Of a DNA stretch of 57,945 nucleotides, positions 8,433-17,432 are shown piece by piece. A program made the position numbers and the translations under genes. The notes under the pieces were generated by a model. It was not told where the DNA came from. It saw only the letters and a program-made list of their open reading frames with translations, and ran no database searches. Source of the stretch: Lachnospiraceae bacterium UBA3772 (lineage in GTDB: Bacteria > Bacillota > Clostridia > Lachnospirales > Lachnospiraceae); NCBI GenBank assembly GCA_002371025.1, contig DFFQ01000188.1, positions 1 through 57,945 of the forward strand, given 5' to 3'. The stretch's first letter is position 1. The number at the start of each line of letters is the position of its first letter.

Positions 8433-8903
8433 TTACTTTTCTTCTTCATTTAAATGTGCATGTACTACCCTCTCACTTGCCGCAGTTGTCCATCCTCTTA
8501 TCTGTTTTAAAGCATTTGTGATTTTTGTACTGGAAACGCCCTTTGTATATGGGAAATACACAATTCTTATTCCTTCCTTGGCAAAATCTTCTTCATATTT
8601 TTTCCACTTCTCCGTTCCATACCAGTCATCACCGACAAAAAGTATAGTTGCACCAAGTTTCTTGCAGGCATTAAGCTTATCCATATCGTACTGTGGAACC
8701 GCTGCATCAACATATTTACATGAACGAACTATCTCAATCCGATCCTCAAATGGAATCATCGCATTCTTGCCTTTATATTGGACAAGTTCATCAACTGTTA
8801 CCCCTACTACCAACTTGTCACACATTCCTTTTGCATTTTTTAAGAGATTAATATGGCCTATATGAAATAAGTCAAAAACTCCTGTCGTATAACCAATCAC
8901 CAT
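8433..8903 (-). CDS. TagD-like cytidylyltransferase (glycerol-3-phosphate cytidylyltransferase family)
   Basis: A 156-residue nucleotidylyltransferase. It shows the family signatures GVFDLFHIGHINLLKNAK (HxGH at residues 14-17), a VGVTVDE segment, and FPYTKGVSSTKI near residue 122 in place of the usual RT-x-G-I-S-T-T. Known relatives (TagD, GCT) make CDP-glycerol from glycerol-3-phosphate and CTP, and others load ethanolamine phosphate or other small phosphates. The insertion of a longer loop and a C-terminal extension of about 25 residues mean the substrate should not be assumed to be glycerol phosphate. It heads the polysaccharide cluster with a strong AAAGGAGG ribosome-binding site and is followed by the amide-ligase-like gene. 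It could supply the CDP donor for the LicD protein (inference). Confidence 0.82.
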   Translation of the reverse strand: MVIGYTTGVFDLFHIGHINLLKNAKGMCDKLVVGVTVDELVQYKGKNAMIPFEDRIEIVRSCKYVDAAVPQYDMDKLNACKKLGATILFVGDDWYGTEKWKKYEEDFAKEGIRIVYFPYTKGVSSTKITNALKQIRGWTTAASERVVHAHLNEEEK

Positions 8904-9113
8904 TCCAAATACCTCCTTTAAGTATATTACACTGGATTAAACGTCAGCCAGCTAATCTTTGATATATTTTTACCCCCTAACATTTCAATTTATCATAAAT
9001 AAGGCATTGATAAAAACACCTTAATAAGAAACCAATCTATGATACCACAAAAAAATCCATCATGTGACAGATATTGTTAGGGATAAAATAAAGCAATATC
9101 ATTATTTTATATC

Positions 9114-12100
9114 CTACCCCAAAAACTCAAACGTCAGCTGGCTGGTTTTTGGCATGTCGCCGAGGATTCCGTATTCTGCCATTTTATCTATGGCGGACTG
9201 AGGGATCTTGGCGCGGTTCTTTAATTCTTCCTGAGACATGAAGAGGCCGTCTTTTGCAGCTTCTTTAAGCTGTTGGGCGGCGGTACCTCCCATTCCTTCT
9301 ATGGATGAAAGAGCCGGCATGATCTTTCCATTGATTATCTGGAACTTCTTATCATCAGCCTTATAGATATCAATCGGTTCAAACTCAAAGCCACGGGCAT
9401 ACATTTCCTGCACGAGACGCATATCACGCATAAGGCCTACTTCCTTGGCGGTCATCTGATTCTTATCTTTTTTCTTTAATTCATCTATATTACGGTCAAG
9501 GTTTTCTCTGCCGCGGCACATTATGCCATAGTCGAATGCTGTGGCGCGGATGCCAAAGAAAGCCGCATAATAAGCTAAAGGATAATAAATCTTAAAATAA
9601 GCTACGCGCCAGGCCATCATAACATAAGCTACAGCATGGGCCTTAGGGAACATGTACTTAATCTTTTCGCAGGACCAGATATACCAGTCAGGTACATTAT
9701 GATCTAACATATCCTGCTTCCATTCCGGCCATTTATCACACTTACCCTTGGCTACTATTCCCTTACGAACCTTTTCCATAATGGAAAATGCTTCTCCAGG
9801 CTCAAGCCCCATATGAATAAGGTAAACCATGATATCATCACGACAGCAGATTGCCGAAGAAAGCTTACATTTGCCTTCCTCAATGAGTGTCTGTGCGTTA
9901 CCCAGCCATACATCAGTACCGTGAGAAAGTCCTGAGATTCTTACCAGGTCAGAGAACCACTCAGGGTTTGCATCAATAACCATCTGCATGGCAAAGTCTG
10001 TACCAAATTCCGGAATTCCAAGAGTACCAAGACGGGTGCCGTCTATATCTTCCGGCTTTATTCCAAGAGCGTCCGTATTATGAAAAATGGATAAAACCTT
10101 CTTATCATCCAGTGGGATCTTAGTTGCATCAAGTCCGGTCAGGTCCTCAAGACGTCTTATCATGGTAGGATCGTCGTGTCCTAAGATATCAAACTTAAGC
10201 AGGTTATGGTCGATGGAATGATATTCAAAATGAGTCGTCGTCCAGGCTGCACTCATATCGTTTGCAGGCTTCTGAATAGGTGTAAAGCTATATATTTCTT
10301 CTGTATTTGGAAGAACTATCATACCACCCGGATGCTGACCTGTAGTTCTCTTAACACCAAGACAGCCCTGAACCAGTCTGTCCATTTCAGCCTTACGCTT
10401 CTTAATTCCACGTCTTTCGCAGTAACCAAGCACGTAGCCATACACAGTTTTATCTGCGTAAGTTGCTATAGTTCCTGCACGGAAGGCATAACCTTTGCCA
10501 AAGATCTCTTCAATATAGGCATGAGCCCTTGGCTGATAATCTCCGGAGAAGTTAAGGTCGATATCCGGTTCCTTATCTCCCTTAAAACCAAGGAATGTTT
10601 CAAACGGGATATCATGTCCCTCTTTAATCAGCTTGTGGCCACATACCGGACAGTCTCTATCCGGCATATCACACCCCGACATACCCGAGAATTTAAGTAC
10701 TTCCGGTGAATCAAAGTCAGTAAAATGACACTCCGGACATATATAATGTGGTGACAGAGGATTAACCTCTGTTATTCCCGCCATGGTAGCAGCAAAAGAA
10801 GATCCTACAGATCCTCTACTACCTACCAGGTATCCGTCAGCAACAGACTTCCAAACAAGCTTCTGAGCTATAACGTACATAACGGAATATCCATTTGAAA
10901 TGATAGAATTAAGCTCTTTTTCAAGTCGCTTCTCTACTATTTCAGGAAGGTTTGGTCCGTAAATTTCATGAGCCTTATTATGGCAGATATCACGAAGGAT
11001 CTGGTCTGAATTTTCAATTACAGGAGGACACTTATCCGGTCTTACAGGAGAGATTTTTTCTATCATATCTGCGATCTTATTTGGATTTGTGATGACAATC
11101 TCCTTAGCAAGATCAGATTCAAGATAATCAAATTCTTTTAACATCTCTTCTGTGGTACGAAGATAAAGCGGAGGCTGAACTTCCATTTCTTCTTCAATGG
11201 AATTAACTACGCCTTCTCTTGGTTTAACTTCTTCTTTATCTTTCTTAGGTCCCTTGTCCCTGCTTCCTTCTAAGATTATTGATCTATAAATGGCATCTTC
11301 AGGATCAAGGAAATGAACATCACCTGTAGCTACTACAAGCTTATTAAATTCTTTCCCTAATCTTATGATCCTCTTATTTATCTCTATAAGATCTTCTTTT
11401 GAATTAACATAGTCCTGTCTTTCATCATCTATTAAGTACTGATCATTTCCAAGAGGCTGAACCTCTAGATAATCAAAGTAGTTAACTATTCTTGTTATTT
11501 CTTCATCTGATGCTCCCTCAAGGATGGAATTATAGAGTTCTCCTGAAGAGCAGGCAGATCCAAGGATAAGGCCTTCTCTATATTTATTGATAAGACTCAT
11601 AGGAAGACGAGGTCTTCTGTTAAAATAGGTTATATGAGACTCTGATATAAGGCGGTAAAGGTTAACACGTCCGACTTCATTTTTAACAAGGATTATCCCG
11701 TGATAAGTCTTTGCTTTCTTTATCGCATCCGCATTATCTTTACCAATCTCATTTAATTCATCTACAGTATTTATGCCCTTATCCCTTATCATCTTAAGGA
11801 GCTTTACAAAAATCTTGGCAGTAACGTCAGCATCATCGCAGGCTCTGTGATGGTGGGCATTTACAACTCCGAAAAATTTACAAAGTCTGTCCAGATTATA
11901 TCTTCCTAATTCAGGAAGCATGATATAGGCAAGGGTCATGGTATCTAAGGCTGTAAAATTATAATTAAGGCCTAATCTCTTAGCATTTTCTTTTATAAAA
12001 CCTGTATCGAAATTGGCATTATGCGCTACCAGCATGGCATCTTTCGAAAATTCAAAGAATTTAGGAAGTATCTCTTCCACCGGAGGAGCATTTTTAACCA

Positions 12101-13742
12101 TTTCATCCGTTATTGATGTAAGCTGCTGGATCTTATAAGGAATAGGAACTCCAGGATTGATAAATTCAGAGAATCTTCCTGTTACTTCTCCTTCTTTATT
12201 TATCCTTACTGCACCGATCTCTATTATCTTACATCTTGTAGCACCGATACCTGTTGTCTCTATATCAAATACTACATAGTCAGAATCCAGGTTCTGATGA
12301 TCAGAATCCAGTACTAACGTCTTTAGATCATCTACAAAATAGCCCTCTAATCCATATATTATCTTAAAATCCTCATCCGGTGTTACGCAATGGTTCGCAA
12401 CAGGGAAAGCCTGTGCAACACCATGATCAGTTATTGCTATGGCTTTATGTCCCCAGGCTTTCGCCCTCTTTATCATTTTAGCTATATCTGTTACTGCATC
12501 AGACTCTGAAAATACTGTATGAAGATGAAGTTCTACTCTCTTCTCAGGGTATTCATCCTTTCTTGATGAGGTAAAGTCAGGGATTGGCTTTATACCGCGG
12601 ATCTTTGTAATGGTCAGTTCTTTAGCAAAATCATCCTCACTGCAATTTCCCTTTATCTTATAAAATCCACCGACATGGACATCTTCTAGCATTGCATTCT
12701 TATCTTCTTCGTCTTTCATAAAGACTTTAAAGCATATAGAATCAACAAAGTCAGTTATTGCATAACTAAGGATGAACTTTCCGCTTTTTAACTGTTTTTC
12801 TTCAACAGAAAGGATCTTTCCCTTAATACAGATTCCTTCCATATGGTCTTCCATCTGATTGATAGGAACACATTCTCCTTCAACTTCATGACCATATACA
12901 CAGTCCGGATCATCGGTTGGTTTTCTTTGAAACTTCTTATTTCCCCAATTCTGTTCACGGTTGTAATATTTCTTATTCTTTGACGCATCTGCACTGGCCT
13001 TTTTTGCAGCTGGTTTTACATTACTTGAAGAAGCCTTAGATGCAGCTGTTTTTGATGATGCAGCAGCCGGGGGCAAAGAAACTCCTGCTGATTCTGTGGC
13101 TGATAAGGCGTCACTATCTGCATCGTCATGCTCTTCTATTGCATAATCATCTCCATCGTTATATGAAACCACATCATCATAACTATAGGCACGGCGGAGC
13201 ATTTCTTCTTCTGGATCTACTCTTTTAACTGCCTTTTTCTCTATATATTTAATAGCAATACCTACATTCATGCCAAATCTTTCAGCATAAATCGTAGCAA
13301 AGTATTTTACTATCTCTCCTTCTCTGTCATGAGCCAGCAAAGAGTCTTCCAGGGAAAGAGTTAGTATCCCCTCTGATATACTATAGCTTCCTCTTTTTAT
13401 CATTCGATAGAGGGTATGGTTGTAATGGGATAATTCTTCTAAAAAGCTTGGAAAATAGCTTTCAGTAAGAGTCTCTAAATTATAAAGATCCGACAGGATA
13501 TATCTTTCCATGATTGTTACATGTACTCTTTCATTCATACCAAAAAGAGACAATCTTACAGCCTCTTCCATGCTAAAAATCATCTCTTTTGGTATCAAAT
13601 GTTTTGATTCTATATATATAAGACAAGTCATATCCTTATTTCTCATAAGGACACGGGTTACATCTACATCAAGAAAATAGTCCCTTATTTTATTATGAAT
13701 TTCTATGTCTGTAAAAACATCAAGGAATTTTCTAGCTTCCAA
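9114..13742 (-). CDS. polC: DNA polymerase III PolC-type alpha subunit
   Basis: A 1542-residue replicative polymerase of low-GC Gram-positives, slightly longer than the usual 1430-1450. Domains in order: N-terminal region (1-190), a low-complexity Ala/Ser/Lys linker (about 205-275), OB fold (about 300-385), split PHP domain beginning ELHLHTVFSESDAVTD (about 400), inserted DEDD proofreading exonuclease starting FDIETTGIGATRCKIIEIGA (about 490), and the C-family polymerase core with a zinc-binding pair CPECH and CPVCGH. It ends with the usual SQLTFEFLG tail, which resembles a clamp-binding peptide. The start is a TTG at 13742 with a weak GAGAG site. It is the last gene of the pyrH-ispG run. The linker is probably an unstructured tether. 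Confidence 0.97.
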   Translation of the reverse strand: MEARKFLDVFTDIEIHNKIRDYFLDVDVTRVLMRNKDMTCLIYIESKHLIPKEMIFSMEEAVRLSLFGMNERVHVTIMERYILSDLYNLETLTESYFPSFLEELSHYNHTLYRMIKRGSYSISEGILTLSLEDSLLAHDREGEIVKYFATIYAERFGMNVGIAIKYIEKKAVKRVDPEEEMLRRAYSYDDVVSYNDGDDYAIEEHDDADSDALSATESAGVSLPPAAASSKTAASKASSSNVKPAAKKASADASKNKKYYNREQNWGNKKFQRKPTDDPDCVYGHEVEGECVPINQMEDHMEGICIKGKILSVEEKQLKSGKFILSYAITDFVDSICFKVFMKDEEDKNAMLEDVHVGGFYKIKGNCSEDDFAKELTITKIRGIKPIPDFTSSRKDEYPEKRVELHLHTVFSESDAVTDIAKMIKRAKAWGHKAIAITDHGVAQAFPVANHCVTPDEDFKIIYGLEGYFVDDLKTLVLDSDHQNLDSDYVVFDIETTGIGATRCKIIEIGAVRINKEGEVTGRFSEFINPGVPIPYKIQQLTSITDEMVKNAPPVEEILPKFFEFSKDAMLVAHNANFDTGFIKENAKRLGLNYNFTALDTMTLAYIMLPELGRYNLDRLCKFFGVVNAHHHRACDDADVTAKIFVKLLKMIRDKGINTVDELNEIGKDNADAIKKAKTYHGIILVKNEVGRVNLYRLISESHITYFNRRPRLPMSLINKYREGLILGSACSSGELYNSILEGASDEEITRIVNYFDYLEVQPLGNDQYLIDDERQDYVNSKEDLIEINKRIIRLGKEFNKLVVATGDVHFLDPEDAIYRSIILEGSRDKGPKKDKEEVKPREGVVNSIEEEMEVQPPLYLRTTEEMLKEFDYLESDLAKEIVITNPNKIADMIEKISPVRPDKCPPVIENSDQILRDICHNKAHEIYGPNLPEIVEKRLEKELNSIISNGYSVMYVIAQKLVWKSVADGYLVGSRGSVGSSFAATMAGITEVNPLSPHYICPECHFTDFDSPEVLKFSGMSGCDMPDRDCPVCGHKLIKEGHDIPFETFLGFKGDKEPDIDLNFSGDYQPRAHAYIEEIFGKGYAFRAGTIATYADKTVYGYVLGYCERRGIKKRKAEMDRLVQGCLGVKRTTGQHPGGMIVLPNTEEIYSFTPIQKPANDMSAAWTTTHFEYHSIDHNLLKFDILGHDDPTMIRRLEDLTGLDATKIPLDDKKVLSIFHNTDALGIKPEDIDGTRLGTLGIPEFGTDFAMQMVIDANPEWFSDLVRISGLSHGTDVWLGNAQTLIEEGKCKLSSAICCRDDIMVYLIHMGLEPGEAFSIMEKVRKGIVAKGKCDKWPEWKQDMLDHNVPDWYIWSCEKIKYMFPKAHAVAYVMMAWRVAYFKIYYPLAYYAAFFGIRATAFDYGIMCRGRENLDRNIDELKKKDKNQMTAKEVGLMRDMRLVQEMYARGFEFEPIDIYKADDKKFQIINGKIMPALSSIEGMGGTAAQQLKEAAKDGLFMSQEELKNRAKIPQSAIDKMAEYGILGDMPKTSQLTFEFLG

Positions 13743-13768
13743 CTTAATATTCTCTCTTTTTATTATTC

Positions 13769-13795
13769 AGGCCTTATTGATTGGCCTTTTTTTCT
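13769..13795 (+). terminator. plus-strand hairpin with T-run before polC
   Basis: AGGCC, a 9-base loop, GGCCT and then a run of seven Ts on the plus strand. No plus-strand gene lies upstream, so it may end an antisense transcript, or it may have no role. The stem is only 5 bp. Confidence 0.35.
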
Positions 13796-13826
13796 AAGCC
13801 GTACTAATCTGCCTGTTATTATCTTG

Positions 13827-14885
13827 TTACTTTTCCCAGTTATCCAGTTCATATTTAAGAGCTGGTATTATCTCTTCTTCAGGTACTTTCTTAAAGATCT
13901 CACCTTTTTTAAAGATAAGTCCTTCACCAATTCCACCTGCAACTCCAAGATCTGCTTCTCTAGCTTCCCCAGGACCATTTACGGCACATCCCATAACAGC
14001 AACCTTAAGGTTAAGGTCTTTATAGTTTGAAGTTAATTTCTCTATCTTTTCAGCAAGACCTATGATATCAATCTTTGTTCTTCCACAGGTCGGGCATGAT
14101 ACAAGCTCGATGCCGCCGCTTTTAAGTCCAAGTGACTTAAGGATAAGTTTTGCTGTTCTTATTTCTTCTACAGGATCATCTGTAAGAGACACACGGATAG
14201 TATCTCCTATTCCTTCATGAAGGATAACTCCGAGTCCAACAGATGACTTGATATTTCCGCTCCAGATAGTTCCTGATTCTGTGATTCCTACATGAAGTGG
14301 ATACTTAGTACGCTCTGCTACTAATTCATGAGTCTTAATAGACATAAGCACATCAGATGACTTGATTGAAATTACTATATTATCATAATCACATTCTTCT
14401 ATCATCCTTACTTTGTCAAGTGCACTTTCTACTATTCCTTCTGCAGTAACTCCGTGATACTTATCAACAATCTCTCTCTCAAGAGAGCCGGAATTAACAC
14501 CTACACGGATTGGAATGTTCTTAACTTTAGCAGCCTTTACTACTTCCTGCAGTTTTTCCTTTCCGCCGATATTTCCCGGATTGATACGGATCTTATCAGC
14601 CCCGTGCTCTATAGCACTGATGGCTAACTTATGATCAAAATGTATATCTGCAACAATTGGTATATGGATTTGCTCCTTTATCTTATCAAAGGCTGCCGCT
14701 GCTTCAGGAGTATTAGCTGTGCATCTTACAATGTCGCATCCTGCCTTTTCTAGTTCAAGGATCTGAGCAACAGTTGCTGCAATATCATCAGTTGGTGTAT
14801 TAGTCATGGACTGTATAGCTATAGGGCTTCCGCCGCCTATAGTAACTTTTCCGATGTTAATCTTTTTTGTATTATCTCTAAACAT
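13827..14885 (-). CDS. ispG: 4-hydroxy-3-methylbut-2-enyl diphosphate synthase (flavodoxin)
   Basis: A 352-residue IspG/GcpE enzyme, the sixth step of the MEP pathway, which reduces methylerythritol cyclodiphosphate to HMBPP with a 4Fe-4S cluster. The N-terminal TIM barrel starts with KINIGKVTIGGGSPIAIQSM and has NIPIRVGVNSGSLE; the C-terminal domain carries the cluster cysteines in CPTCGR and MGCAVNGPGEA. I place the start at ATG 14885 because GGAGG lies 6 bases upstream; the upstream in-frame codon at 14912 has no site. It follows dxr and rseP in the same operon, so two MEP enzymes are co-transcribed with the prenyl diphosphate user uppS. Confidence 0.97.
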   Translation of the reverse strand: MFRDNTKKINIGKVTIGGGSPIAIQSMTNTPTDDIAATVAQILELEKAGCDIVRCTANTPEAAAAFDKIKEQIHIPIVADIHFDHKLAISAIEHGADKIRINPGNIGGKEKLQEVVKAAKVKNIPIRVGVNSGSLEREIVDKYHGVTAEGIVESALDKVRMIEECDYDNIVISIKSSDVLMSIKTHELVAERTKYPLHVGITESGTIWSGNIKSSVGLGVILHEGIGDTIRVSLTDDPVEEIRTAKLILKSLGLKSGGIELVSCPTCGRTKIDIIGLAEKIEKLTSNYKDLNLKVAVMGCAVNGPGEAREADLGVAGGIGEGLIFKKGEIFKKVPEEEIIPALKYELDNWEK

Positions 14886-14913
14886 ATTTCCTCCAATTGA
14901 AAACAAACTCAAA

Positions 14914-14983
14914 CTCCGCTACCTACCGGAGCAGTTAACACTTCGCTACCTTTGTAGTTAACACTTCGCTACCTACCGGAAGA
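14914..14983. repeat. short direct repeats in the rseP-ispG spacer
   Basis: Two 19-bp copies (14933-14951 and 14956-14974) of AGTTAACACTTCGCTACCT, and two copies (14917-14930 and 14967-14980) of CGCTACCTACCGGA. The second pair overlaps the rseP stop codon, so the spacer looks like a partial duplication of the rseP 3' end. On the minus strand each has the form TCCGGTAGGTAGCG. No terminator is formed. Confidence 0.75.
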
Positions 14984-16007
14984 GTTTACTTATATCATTA
15001 AAGAATACCACTATGGTCAGCAGCATCAGGAGTATAAATCCGATAAAATTAACGATGTTTTCTTTATTTTTTGGAATCTTTCTTCCGGATATTCCTTCTA
15101 TCGCACAAAAGAGGATCCTTCCTCCGTCAACTGCCGGAATAGGAAGCAGATTCATAACTCCAAGATTTGCTGAGATAAGCACTGTGAAGTTGATAACATT
15201 AAGAAGTACATCTATAAAGCCACCGCGCTTCTGGGCTTCATCCACCACATCTCCCATCATCTGACCTATACCTACAGGTCCGGACAGATCATCTATTGAT
15301 GCGCCGCCTGAGAAAAGCATTTTAACTGAATAAATGGTAGTCTTTATATTAAACCTTACTTCATAAAATGAATAGAGAAGTTCCTCTACGAAACTCGAAG
15401 AAAGCCTTTGCTCACTAAGAACGCCGAAATAATAAGCACCGTTTTCATCCGGTTTCATGGTAAGAGTTGTATTATACCTCTTTCCGTCTCTTTCATAGAC
15501 GATATCTATGGGTTTTGTTGGATCATTTACCATTCTAAATAGTGTAAGCTCACGGAAATTATAGATTCTTTCTCCATTAAGACTGATTATCGTGTCTCCC
15601 GCCTGAAGACCAGCTTCGTCAGCAGCACTGCCAGGCTGTACCATAGAAAATGATGCCGGGTCAAGGACACAGTAATGGCAGATTATTATGGATAGTAAGA
15701 ACGCCAGCACAAAATTAAAAAATGGTCCCGCAAGAAGTACAGAAAGTCTCTGCAATACCGTTTTATTATTAAATGAATTCTTATCATTTGAATCTTCTGC
15801 CTGACCTTCCATAAGGCAGTAACCGCCTATAGGAAGGAGTCTGATAAAGTATGCAGTCTCTCCTTTGCCCCATTTGGCAATGGCAGGTCCCATACCGATG
15901 GAAAATTCATTTACTTTAACTTTATTTAGTTTTGCAAATATAAAATGTCCAAACTCATGCACAAATACAATGATACCGAACATTAAAACGAAATATACGA
16001 TCTTCAT
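14973..16007 (-). CDS. rseP: site-2 membrane metalloprotease (RseP/RasP)
   Basis: A 344-residue intramembrane zinc protease. The first helix has the HEFGH zinc-binding motif (residues 17-21), a PDZ domain lies at about 115-200 (VQPGSAADEAGLQAGDTI), and the LLPIPAVDGGR motif in the third helix supplies the last zinc ligand. A final helix ends close to the C terminus. Members cleave membrane-spanning anti-sigma factors and signal-peptide remnants. Its place between dxr and ispG in the cdsA-dxr-rseP order is conserved in many bacteria. The stop codon overlaps the direct repeats of the following spacer. Confidence 0.95.
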   Translation of the reverse strand: MKIVYFVLMFGIIVFVHEFGHFIFAKLNKVKVNEFSIGMGPAIAKWGKGETAYFIRLLPIGGYCLMEGQAEDSNDKNSFNNKTVLQRLSVLLAGPFFNFVLAFLLSIIICHYCVLDPASFSMVQPGSAADEAGLQAGDTIISLNGERIYNFRELTLFRMVNDPTKPIDIVYERDGKRYNTTLTMKPDENGAYYFGVLSEQRLSSSFVEELLYSFYEVRFNIKTTIYSVKMLFSGGASIDDLSGPVGIGQMMGDVVDEAQKRGGFIDVLLNVINFTVLISANLGVMNLLPIPAVDGGRILFCAIEGISGRKIPKNKENIVNFIGFILLMLLTIVVFFNDISKLFR

Positions 16008-16113
16008 AACTTATATCTATCCACTTCTATTTTTTCAAGTACTAGTTTAGCGTCCGCTGAATAAATGAACTTATGCGCTGAATGCTTGCTCGAGGTTCGT
16101 CTCAAAACACCTA

Positions 16114-17274
16114 CTAGTTCCACTTTGTCTTAAGGATTTCCTCTGTCCATTTCTGAGTCTCTAAAATATCTTTAAGCTCAGGATGCTTAATAAACTCATG
16201 ACATGCCATAGCATATTCTATCATGTCATAGATTTCTAAGAATCTGATATCACCCTTAAGGAATTTAGCTACTGCATATTCATTTGCGGCATTTAAAACT
16301 GTTGGCATTGAACCGCCAGTTTTAATAGCACTGTAAGCAAAATCAAGACCCTTAAATGTATCTCTGTCAGGTTTCTCAATCTTTATCTCGCTTATCTTTG
16401 AAAAATCAAGTCTGTCTCCAGGGAGTGCTCTTCTGTATGGATAGCAGAGCGCATACTGGATTGGAAGTTTCATGTCAGGAGTACCTAGCTGAGCGATAAC
16501 TGCTCCGTCCTGATATTCAACCGCTGAATGGATTATACTCTGTGGCTGGATAATAACTTCTATTTGTTCAGATGCCACATTAAAGAGCCATTTAGCTTCG
16601 ATAACTTCAAGTCCCTTATTTACCATAGTAGCGCTGTCTATTGTGATCTTAGCTCCCATGGACCAATTAGGATGATTTAGAGCCTGCTCTATTGTAACAT
16701 TTTCTAATTCAGCTCTCTTCTTGCCGCGGAATGGTCCGCCAGAGGCTGTAAGTAAGATACGTGATAATTTGTTGCCTCTGTTGCCCTGAAGGCACTGGAA
16801 AATGGCTGAATGCTCACTATCAACAGGAAGTATGCTCACTCCTCTTTCTTCTGCTGCATCTATTACAAGATGTCCTGCAGTAACGAGGGTTTCTTTATTG
16901 GCAAGGGCTATATCTTTGCCGGCCTTTATAGCTGCAAGAGTGGGCTCAATACCTATCATTCCAACGATAGCAGTTACTGTTATATCAGCTTTTTCATAAG
17001 AAGCCACATCTATAAGTCCCTGCATTCCTGACTCGACTTTAACATCCATGTCAGCAAGAGAAACCCTTAAGGATGCTGCGTCTTCATCGCTCCAAACTGC
17101 TATAAGTTCCGGTTTATACTTTCTTGCCTGCTGTTCTAATAACTTTATATTGCTACCACATGAAAGTGCTACGACTCTCATATCCATATTATTATCAACT
17201 ACTTCAAGGGTCTGGGTTCCAATAGAACCTGTTGAACCTATTATAGATATATTCTTAATCTTATCTTCTATCAT
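16114..17274 (-). CDS. dxr: 1-deoxy-D-xylulose 5-phosphate reductoisomerase
   Basis: A 386-residue IspC enzyme, the second step of the MEP pathway (DXP to MEP, NADPH-dependent). Markers are the Rossmann start IIGSTGSIGTQTLEV, ALANKETLVTAG, the metal and substrate motif PVDSEHSAIFQCL, and LTASGGPFRG. The ATG at 17274 has AGAGGA 6 bases upstream and is preferred over the in-frame ATG at 17310, which lies inside a palindrome. It follows cdsA after a long repeat-bearing spacer and precedes rseP after 106 bp. Confidence 0.96.
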   Translation of the reverse strand: MIEDKIKNISIIGSTGSIGTQTLEVVDNNMDMRVVALSCGSNIKLLEQQARKYKPELIAVWSDEDAASLRVSLADMDVKVESGMQGLIDVASYEKADITVTAIVGMIGIEPTLAAIKAGKDIALANKETLVTAGHLVIDAAEERGVSILPVDSEHSAIFQCLQGNRGNKLSRILLTASGGPFRGKKRAELENVTIEQALNHPNWSMGAKITIDSATMVNKGLEVIEAKWLFNVASEQIEVIIQPQSIIHSAVEYQDGAVIAQLGTPDMKLPIQYALCYPYRRALPGDRLDFSKISEIKIEKPDRDTFKGLDFAYSAIKTGGSMPTVLNAANEYAVAKFLKGDIRFLEIYDMIEYAMACHEFIKHPELKDILETQKWTEEILKTKWN

Positions 17275-17293
17275 ATTATTTCCTCTATGATCT

Positions 17294-17310
17294 ATGCCGT
17301 GACACGGCAT
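17294..17310. promoter_or_regulatory. 17-bp palindrome upstream of dxr
   Basis: ATGCCGTGACACGGCAT is a perfect 8-bp inverted repeat with a single central base, 19 bp upstream of the dxr start. It has the form of a dimeric-regulator site, but with a one-base loop it could not form an efficient RNA hairpin. No regulator is assigned. Confidence 0.45.
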
Positions 17311-17349
17311 TATTCAAAACTATACTGTTCCCTAGCGCTACAGGTCGCA

Positions 17350-17422
17350 CCAGATAAATACTGGCTGGCCTTTTGCTCAACCTACGCCAGATAAATACTG
17401 GCTGGCCTTGCAGGACCAGCCA
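17350..17422. repeat. direct repeat and hairpin in the cdsA-dxr spacer
   Basis: A 23-bp sequence beginning CCAGATAAATACTGG occurs identically at 17350-17372 and 17387-17409, 14 bases apart. Each copy contains a small CCAG/CTGG inverted repeat. The second copy also pairs with CCAGCCAG at 17415-17422 to give an 8-bp hairpin (left arm CTGGCTGG at 17398-17405). There is no T-run, so it is not an obvious terminator. Confidence 0.75.
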
Positions 17423-17432
17423 GAGTTTCAAT

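Noticed and set aside
3637..8903. A 2-aminoethylphosphonate pathway (PEP mutase, decarboxylase, CTP-transferase, LicD)
   Set aside because: The lyase does not show the PEP mutase signature, the ThDP enzyme is far longer than phosphonopyruvate decarboxylase, and there is no transaminase.
8904..9113. A promoter for the glycan locus or terminator for polC
   Set aside because: Only AT-only weak inverted repeats and no -35/-10 pair with acceptable spacing could be found in this 210-bp spacer.
14914..14983. A complete c-di-GMP-I riboswitch before ispG
   Set aside because: Only one hairpin-like core is present; the ligand-binding helix with its CACGCA and GGCAAACC-type segments was not found.
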